Numbered from the stretch's first letter, positions 43,707 to 52,760 are shown. The stretch is 64,000 nucleotides of DNA from Streptomyces vietnamensis (GCF_000830005.1 NZ_CP010407.1:3453001-3517000), one strand, 5' to 3'. Program-made: numbers and translations. The notes: generated from the letters alone by a model not told the origin.

Positions 43707-43953
43707 GGCGGTTGCCCCCTGCACTGGCGTCGCTGACTGCTACTACCGACTGATCCCGCACAGCCTATGCGCTGCCACAAGACCCCGAACGGCCCCCGCC
43801 CGGCGGTGACCGAATGTCACGACGCCATGACAGGCCCACCATGATTCCGACACACCGAAGACGCGTTTCGCCGCCCCAGCTTCCCCATATGGCTCCCTAT
43901 TTGGCAGGCTGTCCACGCAACTCGGGGGATTGCAGGAGGGGAAGACCAGCACC
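43707..43953. promoter_or_regulatory. divergent promoter region of SUKH/deaminase module
   Basis: About 250 bases between the two arms of the module. AT-rich patches (for example near 43880-43905, cccatatggctccctatttg) mark likely promoter DNA, but I cannot fix hexamers or an operator with confidence. Confidence 0.4.
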
Positions 43954-44466
43954 ATGCACGCAGCAACAACGCCCACACAGGGTGACCCACGCCTCAACTG
44001 GAGCAGCGACGCCGAGGCGAGCCGCGCACCCTTACTGCGACACCGCCGCGACGGAATCCTCCCCACCGTCGGAGCCGCCCTCTCCGTCCGCGGCGAAACC
44101 CTCACGTGCACCGCGGGCCGCGGCGACCGGCCCCCCGTCCTGCACGCCCTCGTCCAGGACTTCCTCGACACCCTCACCAGCAGCCAGCGGGAACGCTTCA
44201 CCGGCCGCTGCCCCGAAGCGATCCTGCTCTCCCGGCACCTCACCGCCACCGAGAACAACCGCTCCAAGCGCGCCCAGCGCAAACCGCTCACCCACAGCGA
44301 GGCCCGCCGCTCCCTCAAGCACGCCAAACTCACCGCACGGCGCATCCGCGAGGACGGCGACCCGCTCCACGGCAGTTACGCGGCACCCTGCCGCTCCTGT
44401 ACGGCGATGCTCGCCCACTTCGGTGTCCGCGCCGTCGACCCCACCACGCCTGTCGAGAACGGCTGA
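43954..44466 (+). CDS. YwqJ-related putative deaminase
   Basis: A 170-residue cytoplasmic protein of the YwqJ deaminase family found as polymorphic-toxin tips. It has the zinc motifs C86-P-E88 and P145-C146-RS-C149, with HALVQDFLDTL and a basic segment (NNRSKRAQRKPLTHSEARRSLKHAK) between them. Family members are thought to deaminate bases in nucleic acids or nucleotides. Here it stands alone, with no secretion or RHS part. The ATG at 43954 follows GGAGGGG; an upstream TTG at 43930 is less likely. The SUKH-3 gene starts 10 bases after its stop, so the pair looks like effector plus immunity. Confidence 0.88.
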   Translation: MHAATTPTQGDPRLNWSSDAEASRAPLLRHRRDGILPTVGAALSVRGETLTCTAGRGDRPPVLHALVQDFLDTLTSSQRERFTGRCPEAILLSRHLTATENNRSKRAQRKPLTHSEARRSLKHAKLTARRIREDGDPLHGSYAAPCRSCTAMLAHFGVRAVDPTTPVENG

Positions 44467-44476
44467 CCGCACACCC

Positions 44477-44968
44477 ATGCCCGACCACCTCAGCACCACC
44501 CGCTTCCCGGTCAACGTCGACGCCGCCCTCCGCGAGGCCGGCTGGCAGCCCGGCCGCTGGGACATCAAGCTCGCCGAAGAATGGGCCGACACCCTGCGCG
44601 CCCACATCTCCCCCGCGGGCCACCGGCACAGCGTCTTCCCCGCCGCCGTCGAAGCCTGGGCCGAATTCGGCGGCCTGCGCATCACCGCACCCGGCCACGG
44701 CCGGCAGATAGCACCCGCCGCCGTCCGCTTCGACCCCCTCGCCGGACTCCACCTCTCCCGCACGCTGGCCGACCTGGGCCGCGCCCTCGACACGGAGCTC
44801 GCCCCGCTCGGCGAGGAGGGCGAACACCAGGCCGTCCTCGCCATGGACATCGAAGGCCGCGTCTACAGCCTCGACCACGCGGGCGACTGGTACCTCGGCC
44901 GGGACATCGACGCGGCCCTGTCCACCCTGATCACAGGAGCCCAGCCGACCCGCCTTACGGCGGGCTAG
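44477..44968 (+). CDS. SUKH-3 domain immunity-type protein
   Basis: A 163-residue soluble protein. REAGWQPGRWDIKLAEEWADTLR followed by FPAAVEAWAEFGGLRI, then FDPLAGLHLSRTLADLGRALDTELAPLGEE and LAMDIEGRVYSLDHAGDWYLG, is the SUKH-3 pattern. It probably binds and restrains the YwqJ deaminase encoded just before it. Its stop codon overlaps the stop of the converging histidine-kinase gene within a shared CTAG. Confidence 0.9.
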   Translation: MPDHLSTTRFPVNVDAALREAGWQPGRWDIKLAEEWADTLRAHISPAGHRHSVFPAAVEAWAEFGGLRITAPGHGRQIAPAAVRFDPLAGLHLSRTLADLGRALDTELAPLGEEGEHQAVLAMDIEGRVYSLDHAGDWYLGRDIDAALSTLITGAQPTRLTAG

Positions 44969-46278
44969 GCGGACCCCGTCGGCAACACCGCCGACACCTT
45001 GAACCCACCCGCATCGGTGGACCCGGACACGAACACACCCCCGAGACGCACGACCCGCTCCCGCATCCCGACCAGACCGTTCCCACCGCTCGGCAGCCCC
45101 GCATCGGCCACCGCGGCATCGGAGGGCCCGTTCTCCACCTGCATCGCGACCTCGGCATCCCGATGCGCCAGCCGCACCACGACCTTCGCCCCCGCCGCAT
45201 GCTTGTGGACGTTCGTCAACGCCTCCTGCACCACCCGGTACGCCGTCCGCTCCACCTCCGGGGCATACGGACGCGCCGCACCGACCACCACCAGCTCCAC
45301 GGCCGCCCCCGCCAGCCGCGACTGCTCACACAGGGCCTCCAGGGCATCCAGACAGGGCCCGTCCTCGGCGGCGGCCTCGGCAGCGGCAGCAGCGGCCCGC
45401 CCCACGGCGGCCAGGGGAACGGCGGCAGGAGCGGCAGGAACGGCCTCCTCCCGGAGCACCCCCAACATCTCCCGCAACTCGGTCAAGGCCTGCCGCCCCA
45501 TGTCCCCGACCAAGGCCGCGTTCCGCACGGCCTTCTGCGGATCCTTCAAGGCGACCGCCTGCAACGCCGCCGCATGCACCACCATCAACGACACCCGGTG
45601 CGCCACGACGTCATGCATCTCCCGCGCGATCCGCGTCCGCTCCTCCTGCCGCGCCCACTGCGCCCGCTGCTCGGCCCGATCCGCGAGCAGCGAAAGCTCC
45701 TGCTCCAGCGAGTCCGCCCGCTCCCGCAGACTCTCCATGAGCCGGCGCCGGGCCCCTATGTAGAGCCCGAAGAGAACCGGCGGCGCGTTGAGCCCGAGCG
45801 TCATGAAGAGCGCGACGCTCGGCACGTACCAGCCACTGGGATCGATGTCCGGCGGCCCGACATCGGCCTGGGCCACGTCCTGCCGCATCCGCACGACGGT
45901 CACGACGAACACGGCGAGCGTCGACATCCCGGCGAGAGCGGCCGTGATCCGCCGGGGCACGTCGGAGGCGGCGAGCGAGTACAGCCCGACGATCCCCATG
46001 AAGAAGCCCATCTCGGCGGGCGCGACGGCGATCGACACGAGCACGACGACGATCGGCCACCGCCGCCGCACGAGCAGCACGGCCCCGACGACCAGCCCGA
46101 ACAGCACCCCCACGGGCACGGGCAGCGAAGCCTTGTCGGCGAACCCGACACCCTCGACGGCACACTCCAGCGCGGACACGGCCGCGAGCCCGACATCGAG
46201 GACGGCACTCCGCCGTCTCCCCCACCACCACCAACTCCCGACGCCCTCGGCGTCCCGATCTGCCCCCGTTGTGGTCAT
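44965..46278 (-). CDS. NarL-family sensor histidine kinase
   Basis: A 437-residue membrane kinase. About five or six transmembrane segments (residues 30-175) precede a short coiled coil, a HisKA_3 dimerisation domain with the phospho-acceptor His222 in REMHDVVAHRVS, and an HATPase domain with QEALTNVHKHA (N-box) and GNGLVGMRERV (G-box). The cognate response regulator is normally the next gene, but none is visible in the window, so it is an orphan here or pairs with a distant regulator. ATG 46278 was chosen; GTG 46287 is an alternative. Confidence 0.93.
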   Translation of the reverse strand: MTTTGADRDAEGVGSWWWWGRRRSAVLDVGLAAVSALECAVEGVGFADKASLPVPVGVLFGLVVGAVLLVRRRWPIVVVLVSIAVAPAEMGFFMGIVGLYSLAASDVPRRITAALAGMSTLAVFVVTVVRMRQDVAQADVGPPDIDPSGWYVPSVALFMTLGLNAPPVLFGLYIGARRRLMESLRERADSLEQELSLLADRAEQRAQWARQEERTRIAREMHDVVAHRVSLMVVHAAALQAVALKDPQKAVRNAALVGDMGRQALTELREMLGVLREEAVPAAPAAVPLAAVGRAAAAAAEAAAEDGPCLDALEALCEQSRLAGAAVELVVVGAARPYAPEVERTAYRVVQEALTNVHKHAAGAKVVVRLAHRDAEVAMQVENGPSDAAVADAGLPSGGNGLVGMRERVVRLGGVFVSGSTDAGGFKVSAVLPTGSA

Positions 46279-46438
46279 ACCCACCACCCTACGGGCGAGG
46301 CCGCCCCGGCCACGGCTGCCTCGTGATCCAAATCCTCGGGAGCGCCGATCCGTACCGTCGCATCGAGGGGGTCCGGTGCGGCATAGTAGGGGCCGTCCCG
46401 ATTACCCCAACAGGGAATCGGGCATTGCTGGCGAACCA

Positions 46439-46509
46439 TCCCGGATCGTCTAAGGGCAGGACAAATGGTTTTGGTCCATTGAATGAGGGTTCGAATCCTT
46501 CTCCGGGAG
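46439..46509 (+). tRNA. tRNA-Gln (UUG)
   Basis: A cloverleaf is visible: acceptor TCCCGGA/TCCGGGA, D arm GTCT...GGAC, anticodon stem AATGG/CCATT with loop TTTTGGT (anticodon TTG, glutamine, codon CAA), T arm GAGGG-TTCGAAT-CCTTC, discriminator G. The sequence after it is CCCA, so CCA is not directly encoded. It reads the rare CAA codon. Confidence 0.93.
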
Positions 46510-46515
46510 CCCACC

Positions 46516-46552
46516 AGTGCGGGTCCTGACCGTCCAGGTCAGGACCCGCACT
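46516..46552 (+). terminator. terminator after tRNA-Gln
   Basis: A perfect 16-bp stem (agtgcgggtcctgacc and complement) with a 5-nt loop starts 6 bases after the tRNA and separates it from glmU. Confidence 0.9.
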
Positions 46553-46618
46553 CATGTCCGCCTCCTTGCCCCCCGGTATCCTGCGTGGGTCCACCACCCA
46601 AAGCCGAAGGGCATTCCC

Positions 46619-48064
46619 GTGAGCGCCAACCGCCCGGCAGCCGTCGTCGTCCTCGCAGCGGGTGAGGGCACCCGCATGAAGTCGAAGACCCCCAAGGTCC
46701 TGCACGAGATCGCCGGGCGTTCGCTCGTCGGGCACGTCGTGTCCGCCGCCCGGGAGCTGGAGCCCGAGCACCTCGTCGTCGTCGTCGGGCACGCCCGGGA
46801 GCTCGTGAAGGAGCACCTCGACGCGTACTACGCCGGGACCCGGACCGCCGTCCAGGAGCAGCAGAACGGCACCGGGCATGCGGTGCGGATGGCGCTGGAG
46901 GAGCTCGTCGAGGTGCCCGAGGGGACCATCGTGGTCGTCTGCGGTGACACTCCGCTGCTGTCCGGGGAGACGCTCAAGGCCCTCGCCGACACCCACGCCG
47001 CCGACCGCAACGCCGTGACCGTGCTGACCGCCGAGGTTCCGGACTCCACCGGGTACGGGCGGATCGTGCGGGACGCCGACGGTGCCGTCACCGAGATCGT
47101 CGAGCACAAGGACGCCTCCGCCGCCCAGCTCGCGATCCGGGAGATCAACTCCGGTGTGTTCGCGTTCGACGGGAAGCTGCTCGCCGAGGCCCTGGGTCAG
47201 GTGCGGACGGACAACAGCCAGGGCGAGGAGTACCTCACCGACGTGCTGTCGATCCTCCGTGAGGCCGGTCACCGGGTGGGGGCGTCGCTCGCCGGTGACC
47301 ACCGCGAGATCCTGGGGATCAACAACCGGGTGCAGCTCTCCGAGGCCCGTGCCCTGCTGAACCAGCGGCTGCTCGAGCGGGCCATGATGGCCGGTGTGAC
47401 CGTCGTGGACCCCGCGTCCGTCTTCGTGGACGTGACCGTGACCTTCGAGGCCGACGCGGTGATCCTGCCGGGTACGCAGCTGCACGGGGCCACGCACATC
47501 GCCGAGGACGCGGTGGTCGGCCCGAACACGCGCCTGACGGACGTCACCGTGGGCAAGGGCGCGCGGGTGGACAACACCGTGGCCTTCTCCGCCGTGATCG
47601 GTGAGAGCGCGTCCGTGGGGCCGTTCGCGTACCTCCGTCCGGGGACGAACCTCGGGAAGAAGTCGAAGGCCGGTACGTACGTCGAGATGAAGAACGCGAC
47701 GATCGGCGAGGGCACGAAGGTCCCCCACCTGTCGTACGTGGGCGACGCGACGATCGGCGAGTACACGAACATCGGCGCCGCGAGCGTGTTCGTGAACTAC
47801 GACGGCGAGGCGAAGCACCACACCACGATCGGCTCTCACTGCCGTACGGGTTCGGACAACATGTTTGTGGCTCCCATCACCATCGGGGACGGGGCCTACA
47901 CCGCCGCGGGGTCCGTGATCACGAAGGACGTGCCGGCCGGTTCGCTCGCCGTGGCCCGGGGCCAGCAGCGGAATATCGAGGGTTGGGTGGCCCGGAAGCG
48001 GCCCGGCAGTGCTGCCGCGCAGGCCGCTCAGGTCGCCTCTGAGGAGTCCGCCGGCGAAAGCTGA
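46619..48064 (+). CDS. glmU: bifunctional UDP-GlcNAc pyrophosphorylase / GlcN-1-P acetyltransferase
   Basis: A 481-residue cytoplasmic enzyme that acetylates glucosamine-1-phosphate and couples it to UTP, giving UDP-GlcNAc for peptidoglycan. The uridylyltransferase part opens VVVLAAGEGTRMKSKTPKVLHEI and has VVCGDTPLL, GTGHAV and STGYGRIVRD. The C-terminal left-handed beta-helix shows hexapeptide repeats, PFAYLRPGTNLG, YVEMKNATIGEGTK, HLSYVGDATIGEYTNIGA and FVNYDGEAKHHT. The length is usual for actinomycetes, with a short Ala/Ser tail. The GTG at 46619 follows GAAGGG. prs lies 121 bases downstream, as in many Streptomyces. Confidence 0.98.
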   Translation: MSANRPAAVVVLAAGEGTRMKSKTPKVLHEIAGRSLVGHVVSAARELEPEHLVVVVGHARELVKEHLDAYYAGTRTAVQEQQNGTGHAVRMALEELVEVPEGTIVVVCGDTPLLSGETLKALADTHAADRNAVTVLTAEVPDSTGYGRIVRDADGAVTEIVEHKDASAAQLAIREINSGVFAFDGKLLAEALGQVRTDNSQGEEYLTDVLSILREAGHRVGASLAGDHREILGINNRVQLSEARALLNQRLLERAMMAGVTVVDPASVFVDVTVTFEADAVILPGTQLHGATHIAEDAVVGPNTRLTDVTVGKGARVDNTVAFSAVIGESASVGPFAYLRPGTNLGKKSKAGTYVEMKNATIGEGTKVPHLSYVGDATIGEYTNIGAASVFVNYDGEAKHHTTIGSHCRTGSDNMFVAPITIGDGAYTAAGSVITKDVPAGSLAVARGQQRNIEGWVARKRPGSAAAQAAQVASEESAGES

Positions 48065-48185
48065 CCGGAAACGGGTACGTCGAACTCGGCGTACCGTGAT
48101 ACGTGCACACAAATTCGGCTGGCACGCACATGCGCTCGGAAGGCGCGGGATCGCGGCCAGAGAACACGTCTGAGGAGACAGTGCT

Positions 48186-49160
48186 GTGACCGGGATCAAG
48201 ACGACCGGCGAGAAGAAGCTGATGCTCTTCTCCGGCCGCGCCCACCCCGAGCTGGCCGAGGAGGTCGCGCACCAGCTGGGCGTCGGTCTCGTTCCGACCA
48301 AGGCGTTCGACTTCGCCAACGGTGAGATCTACGTCCGCTTCCAGGAGTCGGCGCGCGGCGCGGACTGCTTCCTGATCCAGAGCCACACGGCTCCGATCAA
48401 CAAGTGGATCATGGAGCAGCTGATCATGATCGATGCTCTGAAGCGGGCTTCCGCCCGGAGCATCACCGTGATCATTCCGTCGTACGGCTACGCCCGTCAG
48501 GACAAGAAGCACCGTGGTCGCGAGCCGATCTCGGCGCGTCTGGTGGCGGACCTGCTGAAGACGGCGGGTGCGGACCGCATCCTGACCGTGGACCTGCACA
48601 CGGACCAGATCCAGGGCTTCTTCGACGGTCCGGTGGACCACCTGTCGGCCCTTCCGGTCCTGGCGGACTACGTGGGTGCGAAGGTCGACCGCGAGAAGCT
48701 GACGATCGTGTCTCCGGACGCGGGTCGCGTGCGGGTCGCCGACCGTTGGTGCGACCGTCTGGACGCGCCGCTCGCGATCGTGCACAAGCGCCGTGACAAG
48801 GACGTCGCGAACCAGGTGACGGTGCACGAGGTCGTCGGTGACGTGAAGGGCCGTGTGTGTGTCCTGGTGGACGACATGGTCGACACGGGTGGCACGATCT
48901 GCGCCGCCGCCGACGCGCTGTTCGCGCACGGTGCCGAGGACGTCATCGTGACGGCCACGCACGGCATCCTGTCGGGTCCGGCCGCGGACCGGCTGAAGAA
49001 CTCCAAGGTGAGCGAGTTCGTGTTCACGGACACGCTGCCGGTGCCGGGCGCCCTTGAGCTCGACAAGATCACGGTGCTTTCGATCGCGCCGACGATCGCG
49101 CGCGCGGTGCGCGAGGTGTTCGAGGACGGTTCGGTGACGAGCCTCTTCGAGGAGCACTGA
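48186..49160 (+). CDS. prs: ribose-phosphate pyrophosphokinase
   Basis: A 324-residue enzyme making PRPP from ribose-5-phosphate and ATP, for purine, pyrimidine, histidine and tryptophan synthesis. Visible signatures are SGRAHPELAEEVAHQLG, ANGEIYVRFQESARG, YGYARQDKKHRGREPISARLVADLL (catalytic loop), TVDLHTDQIQGFF (metal-binding His) and VCVLVDDMVDTGGTI (PRPP loop). GTG 48186 follows GAGGAGA. It shares the glmU direction and ends at a strong terminator. Confidence 0.98.
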   Translation: MTGIKTTGEKKLMLFSGRAHPELAEEVAHQLGVGLVPTKAFDFANGEIYVRFQESARGADCFLIQSHTAPINKWIMEQLIMIDALKRASARSITVIIPSYGYARQDKKHRGREPISARLVADLLKTAGADRILTVDLHTDQIQGFFDGPVDHLSALPVLADYVGAKVDREKLTIVSPDAGRVRVADRWCDRLDAPLAIVHKRRDKDVANQVTVHEVVGDVKGRVCVLVDDMVDTGGTICAAADALFAHGAEDVIVTATHGILSGPAADRLKNSKVSEFVFTDTLPVPGALELDKITVLSIAPTIARAVREVFEDGSVTSLFEEH

Positions 49161-49188
49161 GCCGTAGGCTTGCACGCATGACCGAGAG

Positions 49189-49220
49189 AAGGGCCGCCTC
49201 CCGTGGGAGGCGGCCCTTCC
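49189..49220. terminator. bidirectional terminator
   Basis: A perfect inverted repeat (gaagggccgcctccc / gggaggcggcccttc), with the innermost pairs opened to give the loop, lies between prs and the converging subtilase. Confidence 0.92.
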
Positions 49221-49236
49221 GGTTTCTGCGGACCGT

Positions 49237-51792
49237 CTACCGGGCGATGGTGAAGACCGGCGACGTGAAGGTCTCGGTGTCGGCCGGGCCGGTGCCGAGC
49301 GCCTTCAGTACGGTCAGCCGCAGGACGTACTGCCCGTTGGGCACGGTGACCGGCGTGTTGCCCCTCCTCGTCTCACCGTTGAAGGGGAAGTAGTAGAAGT
49401 CGTCCTGCGCGGCGTCGCGCGCGAGGTACTGCAGGTCGACCGCCCTGCCCCAGTTGCGGCCGTTGTCGGCCTGGAAGACGTCGACGCGCAGTCGGCGCGC
49501 CGGGTGGTCGAGGTGGGCGAGCACGTACGGGATGTTCTGCGCGCCGGCCATCGAGAAGGTCGCGGAGGCCGGCGGCACCTTCTGGAAGTCCGTCCCGGTC
49601 AGTCGGGCGAGCCAGGGGAAGCCGTTGGCGGTCGGGGTCAGGACCGGGATCGACTGGTAGTCGCCCTTGAAGCCGGTGTAGGGGACGCGGAAGACCTGGC
49701 CGGGGTCCTGGGTGTCGGTGAAGGTCAGGTAGCCGCCGTAGAGTCCGCGGTCCGCGAGCGAGGCGGGCGCCGTGATCGTGGCGGTGACGGTGGCGCTGCC
49801 GCCGGGCGGCACGGTCACCTGGGTGACGGGGTTCCCGCCCGAGGTGAAGGCGACGCCGGCCGCCGCGTCGTGCTGGGTGACCTGGTAGGTGTTCGGTCCG
49901 GTGGCCCGTGCGGGCGCGTGGGTGAGCTGGTACGTCCGCGCCACGTTGGTCTGGTTGCGGACCGTGAGGGTCCGGGCGGCGGGTCCTGCCTGGCTCTCGC
50001 CGAGCGAGAGCTTGCTCGGTTCGATCCGCGCCTTCGCGAGGACCGCGCCGGGGATGTCGAGCATGCCGCCGCCCTGGCGGTGCACGTTGTCCAGGGCGCC
50101 GGCGGCGCCGGCCTGCGGTTTCGGGTCGGCGGTGTTCTGCAGGAGGGTGCGCACGGTCCCGGGGGGCGTGCCGGGTTTGGCCTGCAGCAGCAGGGCGACG
50201 CCGCCGGCGACGTGCGGGGACGACATGGAGGTGCCGCTGAGCGTGGCGTAGCCGCCCTTTTCGACGGGGAAGGTGGAGCGGATGAAGCCGCCGGGGGCGC
50301 CGAGGTCGGGCTTGAGCACGAGGTCGGGGGTCGGCCCGTACGAGCTGAAGTCCGAGATCTGGTTGCCGGTGGCGTTCGGGAACGCGGCCCTGTCCGCGGT
50401 CCAGGTCATGGTGACCGGTCCGGCGGCCAGCCGGCCGTCGATCAGGGCGCCCTCGGTGTCCGAGACACCGACCACGGGGATGGTCAGGGCGGGTTCGCCG
50501 GGGGCGCTGCCGGAGAAGCGTCCCGGCCTGTTGTTGTAGATCACGACGCCGGTCGCTCCAGCGAGCTCGGCGTTGCGTGCCTTGGTGTGGAAGGGGCAGG
50601 TGCCGCGCCGGACGAGGGCGACCTTGCCGGTGAGGCTGCCGGCCGGCAGGGGGTCGCAGGCGTCGTCGGCCGTGGTGGGCGTGCCGGTCCGGGCCATGGG
50701 GAAGCTGCCGCTGGTGGGCGGCGGCGGTGTGCCCTGGAGGGGCTCGTATCCGATCTTGGTGCCGTCCGGGGTGATGGTGAAGTACGGCAGGTTGGTGTGC
50801 GTGTTGTCGAAGGAGGCGACGCCGATGACCTGGTTGCCGACGCCGGGGGCGCCGGCGGAGTAGAGGCCGTTCGTGCCGTTGTTCCCGATGGACGCGACGA
50901 CCGGGACGCCCCTGCGGACGAGTCGGTCGGCGCCCTGGGCGACGGGGTGCGTCGGCCAGGCGAAGTCGAAGCCGATGGACATGTTGACCACGTTCACCCG
51001 GTCGGCGTAGGCCCGCTCCAGCGACTGCAGGACGACGTCGTCGGTCGTCTCGCCCTCGCATCCGAAGACCTTGTACGCGCGGAAGGTGACGTCGGGTGCG
51101 ACGCCGGTGACCTGGCCCTTGGCCCCGACGATGCCGGCCACGTGGGTGCCGTGGCCGTCGCAGTCGTCGGGGTTGGCGTCCGGGACGGGGGTCGCGTCCC
51201 CGCCGGTGAAGGCGTCGCCGACGAAGTCGTATCCGCCGACGACGCGGCAGCCGGGGCCGAAGCAGCCGCCGAGGTCCGGGTGGTCGTAGTCGATGCCGGT
51301 GTCGATCACGCCGACCTTCACGCCGGCGCCGGTGAGCCCGAGCTCGTTCTGCGCGACGTCGGCGCCGGTCATGGCGATCGCGGTGGCCAGCCGGGGTGCG
51401 GCGGGCTTCTTCCTCGGGGGAAGCGCGACGGTGCCGACCGGGTAGATCGCCTTGACGCCCCGCATCTGGGACAGGGTGTCGAGCTGCGAGCCGGCGATCT
51501 TGATCGAGAGTCCGTTCCAGAGGGTGTCGAAGGACCGGCGCTCGGTGAACTTCAGCCCTCTCCTCCGGGCCTCCCTGCGGAACGCGTCCTTCTCGTCCCT
51601 GGTCGTGCTCATGCGGGCGCCGTCCGCCGTCGGCGGGCTCTGGAGTTCGACGAACCACAGGTCCGTGTTCTCCGCCGCGGACCGGGGCACGGACGGCCCG
51701 TCCTGCGCGGACGCGGTCGGTGCGGCGAGTATCACCGAGGCGGCCGACAAGAGTGCGAGTGCACGGACAACGGGACCGGTTCTCCTGGGCAT
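49237..51792 (-). CDS. secreted S8 family subtilisin-like protease
   Basis: An 851-residue exported protease. It has a signal peptide (MPRRTGPVVRALALLSAASV ... PTASAQ), an I9-like propeptide (about 40-130) and a catalytic domain with VGVIDTGIDYDHPDLG (Asp164), DCDGHGTHVAGIVG (His214) and SGTSMSSPHVAGG (Ser522). A protease-associated domain is inserted before the serine (LVRRGTCPFHTKARNAELAGATGVVIYNN). The C-terminal half is beta-sandwich-rich. The family digests extracellular protein. The ATG at 51792 with GGAGGAGAC upstream was chosen over an in-frame extension. It is divergent from rplY. Confidence 0.96.
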   Translation of the reverse strand: MPRRTGPVVRALALLSAASVILAAPTASAQDGPSVPRSAAENTDLWFVELQSPPTADGARMSTTRDEKDAFRREARRRGLKFTERRSFDTLWNGLSIKIAGSQLDTLSQMRGVKAIYPVGTVALPPRKKPAAPRLATAIAMTGADVAQNELGLTGAGVKVGVIDTGIDYDHPDLGGCFGPGCRVVGGYDFVGDAFTGGDATPVPDANPDDCDGHGTHVAGIVGAKGQVTGVAPDVTFRAYKVFGCEGETTDDVVLQSLERAYADRVNVVNMSIGFDFAWPTHPVAQGADRLVRRGVPVVASIGNNGTNGLYSAGAPGVGNQVIGVASFDNTHTNLPYFTITPDGTKIGYEPLQGTPPPPTSGSFPMARTGTPTTADDACDPLPAGSLTGKVALVRRGTCPFHTKARNAELAGATGVVIYNNRPGRFSGSAPGEPALTIPVVGVSDTEGALIDGRLAAGPVTMTWTADRAAFPNATGNQISDFSSYGPTPDLVLKPDLGAPGGFIRSTFPVEKGGYATLSGTSMSSPHVAGGVALLLQAKPGTPPGTVRTLLQNTADPKPQAGAAGALDNVHRQGGGMLDIPGAVLAKARIEPSKLSLGESQAGPAARTLTVRNQTNVARTYQLTHAPARATGPNTYQVTQHDAAAGVAFTSGGNPVTQVTVPPGGSATVTATITAPASLADRGLYGGYLTFTDTQDPGQVFRVPYTGFKGDYQSIPVLTPTANGFPWLARLTGTDFQKVPPASATFSMAGAQNIPYVLAHLDHPARRLRVDVFQADNGRNWGRAVDLQYLARDAAQDDFYYFPFNGETRRGNTPVTVPNGQYVLRLTVLKALGTGPADTETFTSPVFTIAR

Positions 51793-52115
51793 GTCTCCTC
51801 CGTCGCGAGGTGGCGTCTTCCGTCGACGCCCGCGACGTGGTTCTCCCTGGGCCGGCCGGATTCGACGCCTGCTCGTCGCGCATGCCGCTCCGATGACGCA
51901 GCGGATGACGCCACCGGGCGGTACGGCCCGGCCCCCGGGTTGATCCAATTGGGTGGGACGGCGGGTGGCCGGTAGACTGCCGTAGTTGCTCGGCGAGGGA
52001 GGCCGTGCCCGTAGAGGGTCACGGCGGTCCGTTATCGACGCGCTCTTCGTAGCAGGCCATCGCCAGTCGTGGCCGGGTGACCACCTTTTTCGTCACCTTC
52101 TACGAGGAGTGCAAC
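51793..52115. promoter_or_regulatory. 323-bp divergent region, subtilase / rplY
   Basis: It holds the upstream regions of both genes. A HrdB-like promoter for rplY is visible at 51949-51978 (TTGGGT, 18 bp, TAGACT), which leaves an rplY leader of about 130 nt. No riboswitch motif or small ORF with support was found in the rest. Confidence 0.5.
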
Positions 52116-52703
52116 ATGTCCGAGGTCAAGCTCGCCGCTTCCGTCCGTACCGAGTTCGGCAAGGGCGCCGCCCGCTCGATCCGCCGTGCCGCCCAGGTTC
52201 CCGCCGTCGTCTACGGCCACGGCTCGGAGCCGGCCCACATCACCCTCCCGGCCCACGACCTCGGCCTCGCCCTGCGTACGCCGAACGTCCTGCTCTCCCT
52301 GGACATCGAGGGCAAGAACGAGCTGGCGATCCCGAAGGCCGTCCAGCGTGACGCCATCAAGGGCTTCCTGATCCACGTCGACCTGCTCCTCGTGAAGCGC
52401 GGCGAGAAGGTCACGGTCGAGATCCCGGTCCAGGCCGAGGGTGAGCTGGCCGCCGGCGGCAACCTGCTGGAGCACGTGCTCGGCACCCTGTCCGTCGAGG
52501 CCGAGGCCACCCACCTCCCCGAGGCCGTCACGGTCTCCGTCGAGGGCCTGGAGGCCGGCGCCTCCGTCCTCGCGAAGGACATCACCCTCCCGAAGGGTGC
52601 CACCCTGGTGACCGACGCCGACGCCGTCGTCCTGCAGGTCCTGGCCGCGCAGGCCGAGGAGCCGGCCGCCGAGGGCGAGGCCGCCGAGGGCGCCGAGGCC
52701 TGA
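52116..52703 (+). CDS. rplY: 50S ribosomal protein L25/general stress protein Ctc
   Basis: A 195-residue TL5/Ctc-type L25 that binds 5S rRNA. The N-terminal L25 domain (VKLAASVRTEFGKGAARSIRRAAQVPAVVYG ... DLLLVKRGEKVTVEIPV) is followed by the extra beta domain of the long form and an acidic Ala/Glu tail (EEPAAEGEAAEGAEA). ATG 52116 follows GAGGAG; the 13-codon extension upstream was rejected. pth comes next after a terminator, the usual rplY-pth order. Confidence 0.97.
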   Translation: MSEVKLAASVRTEFGKGAARSIRRAAQVPAVVYGHGSEPAHITLPAHDLGLALRTPNVLLSLDIEGKNELAIPKAVQRDAIKGFLIHVDLLLVKRGEKVTVEIPVQAEGELAAGGNLLEHVLGTLSVEAEATHLPEAVTVSVEGLEAGASVLAKDITLPKGATLVTDADAVVLQVLAAQAEEPAAEGEAAEGAEA

Positions 52704-52725
52704 GCCGTAGGCTCTGCCTGACGTG

Positions 52726-52760
52726 ACGGGGTGATGGGCCGTACGGGCCCGTCACCCCGT
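52726..52760 (+). terminator. terminator between rplY and pth
   Basis: A stem acggggtga / tcaccccgt extended by gggcc / ggccc, followed by tttctctt, a fair U-tract for this genome. Confidence 0.85.

Noticed and set aside
43814..44476. In-frame upstream extension of the SUKH-3 gene
   Set aside because: It overlaps the YwqJ deaminase gene completely and is Pro/Arg/Ser-rich; the ATG at 44477 begins the family-like sequence.
46439..46509. tRNA-Glu, because the D-arm text resembles it
   Set aside because: The anticodon loop TTTTGGT gives TTG, which is glutamine.
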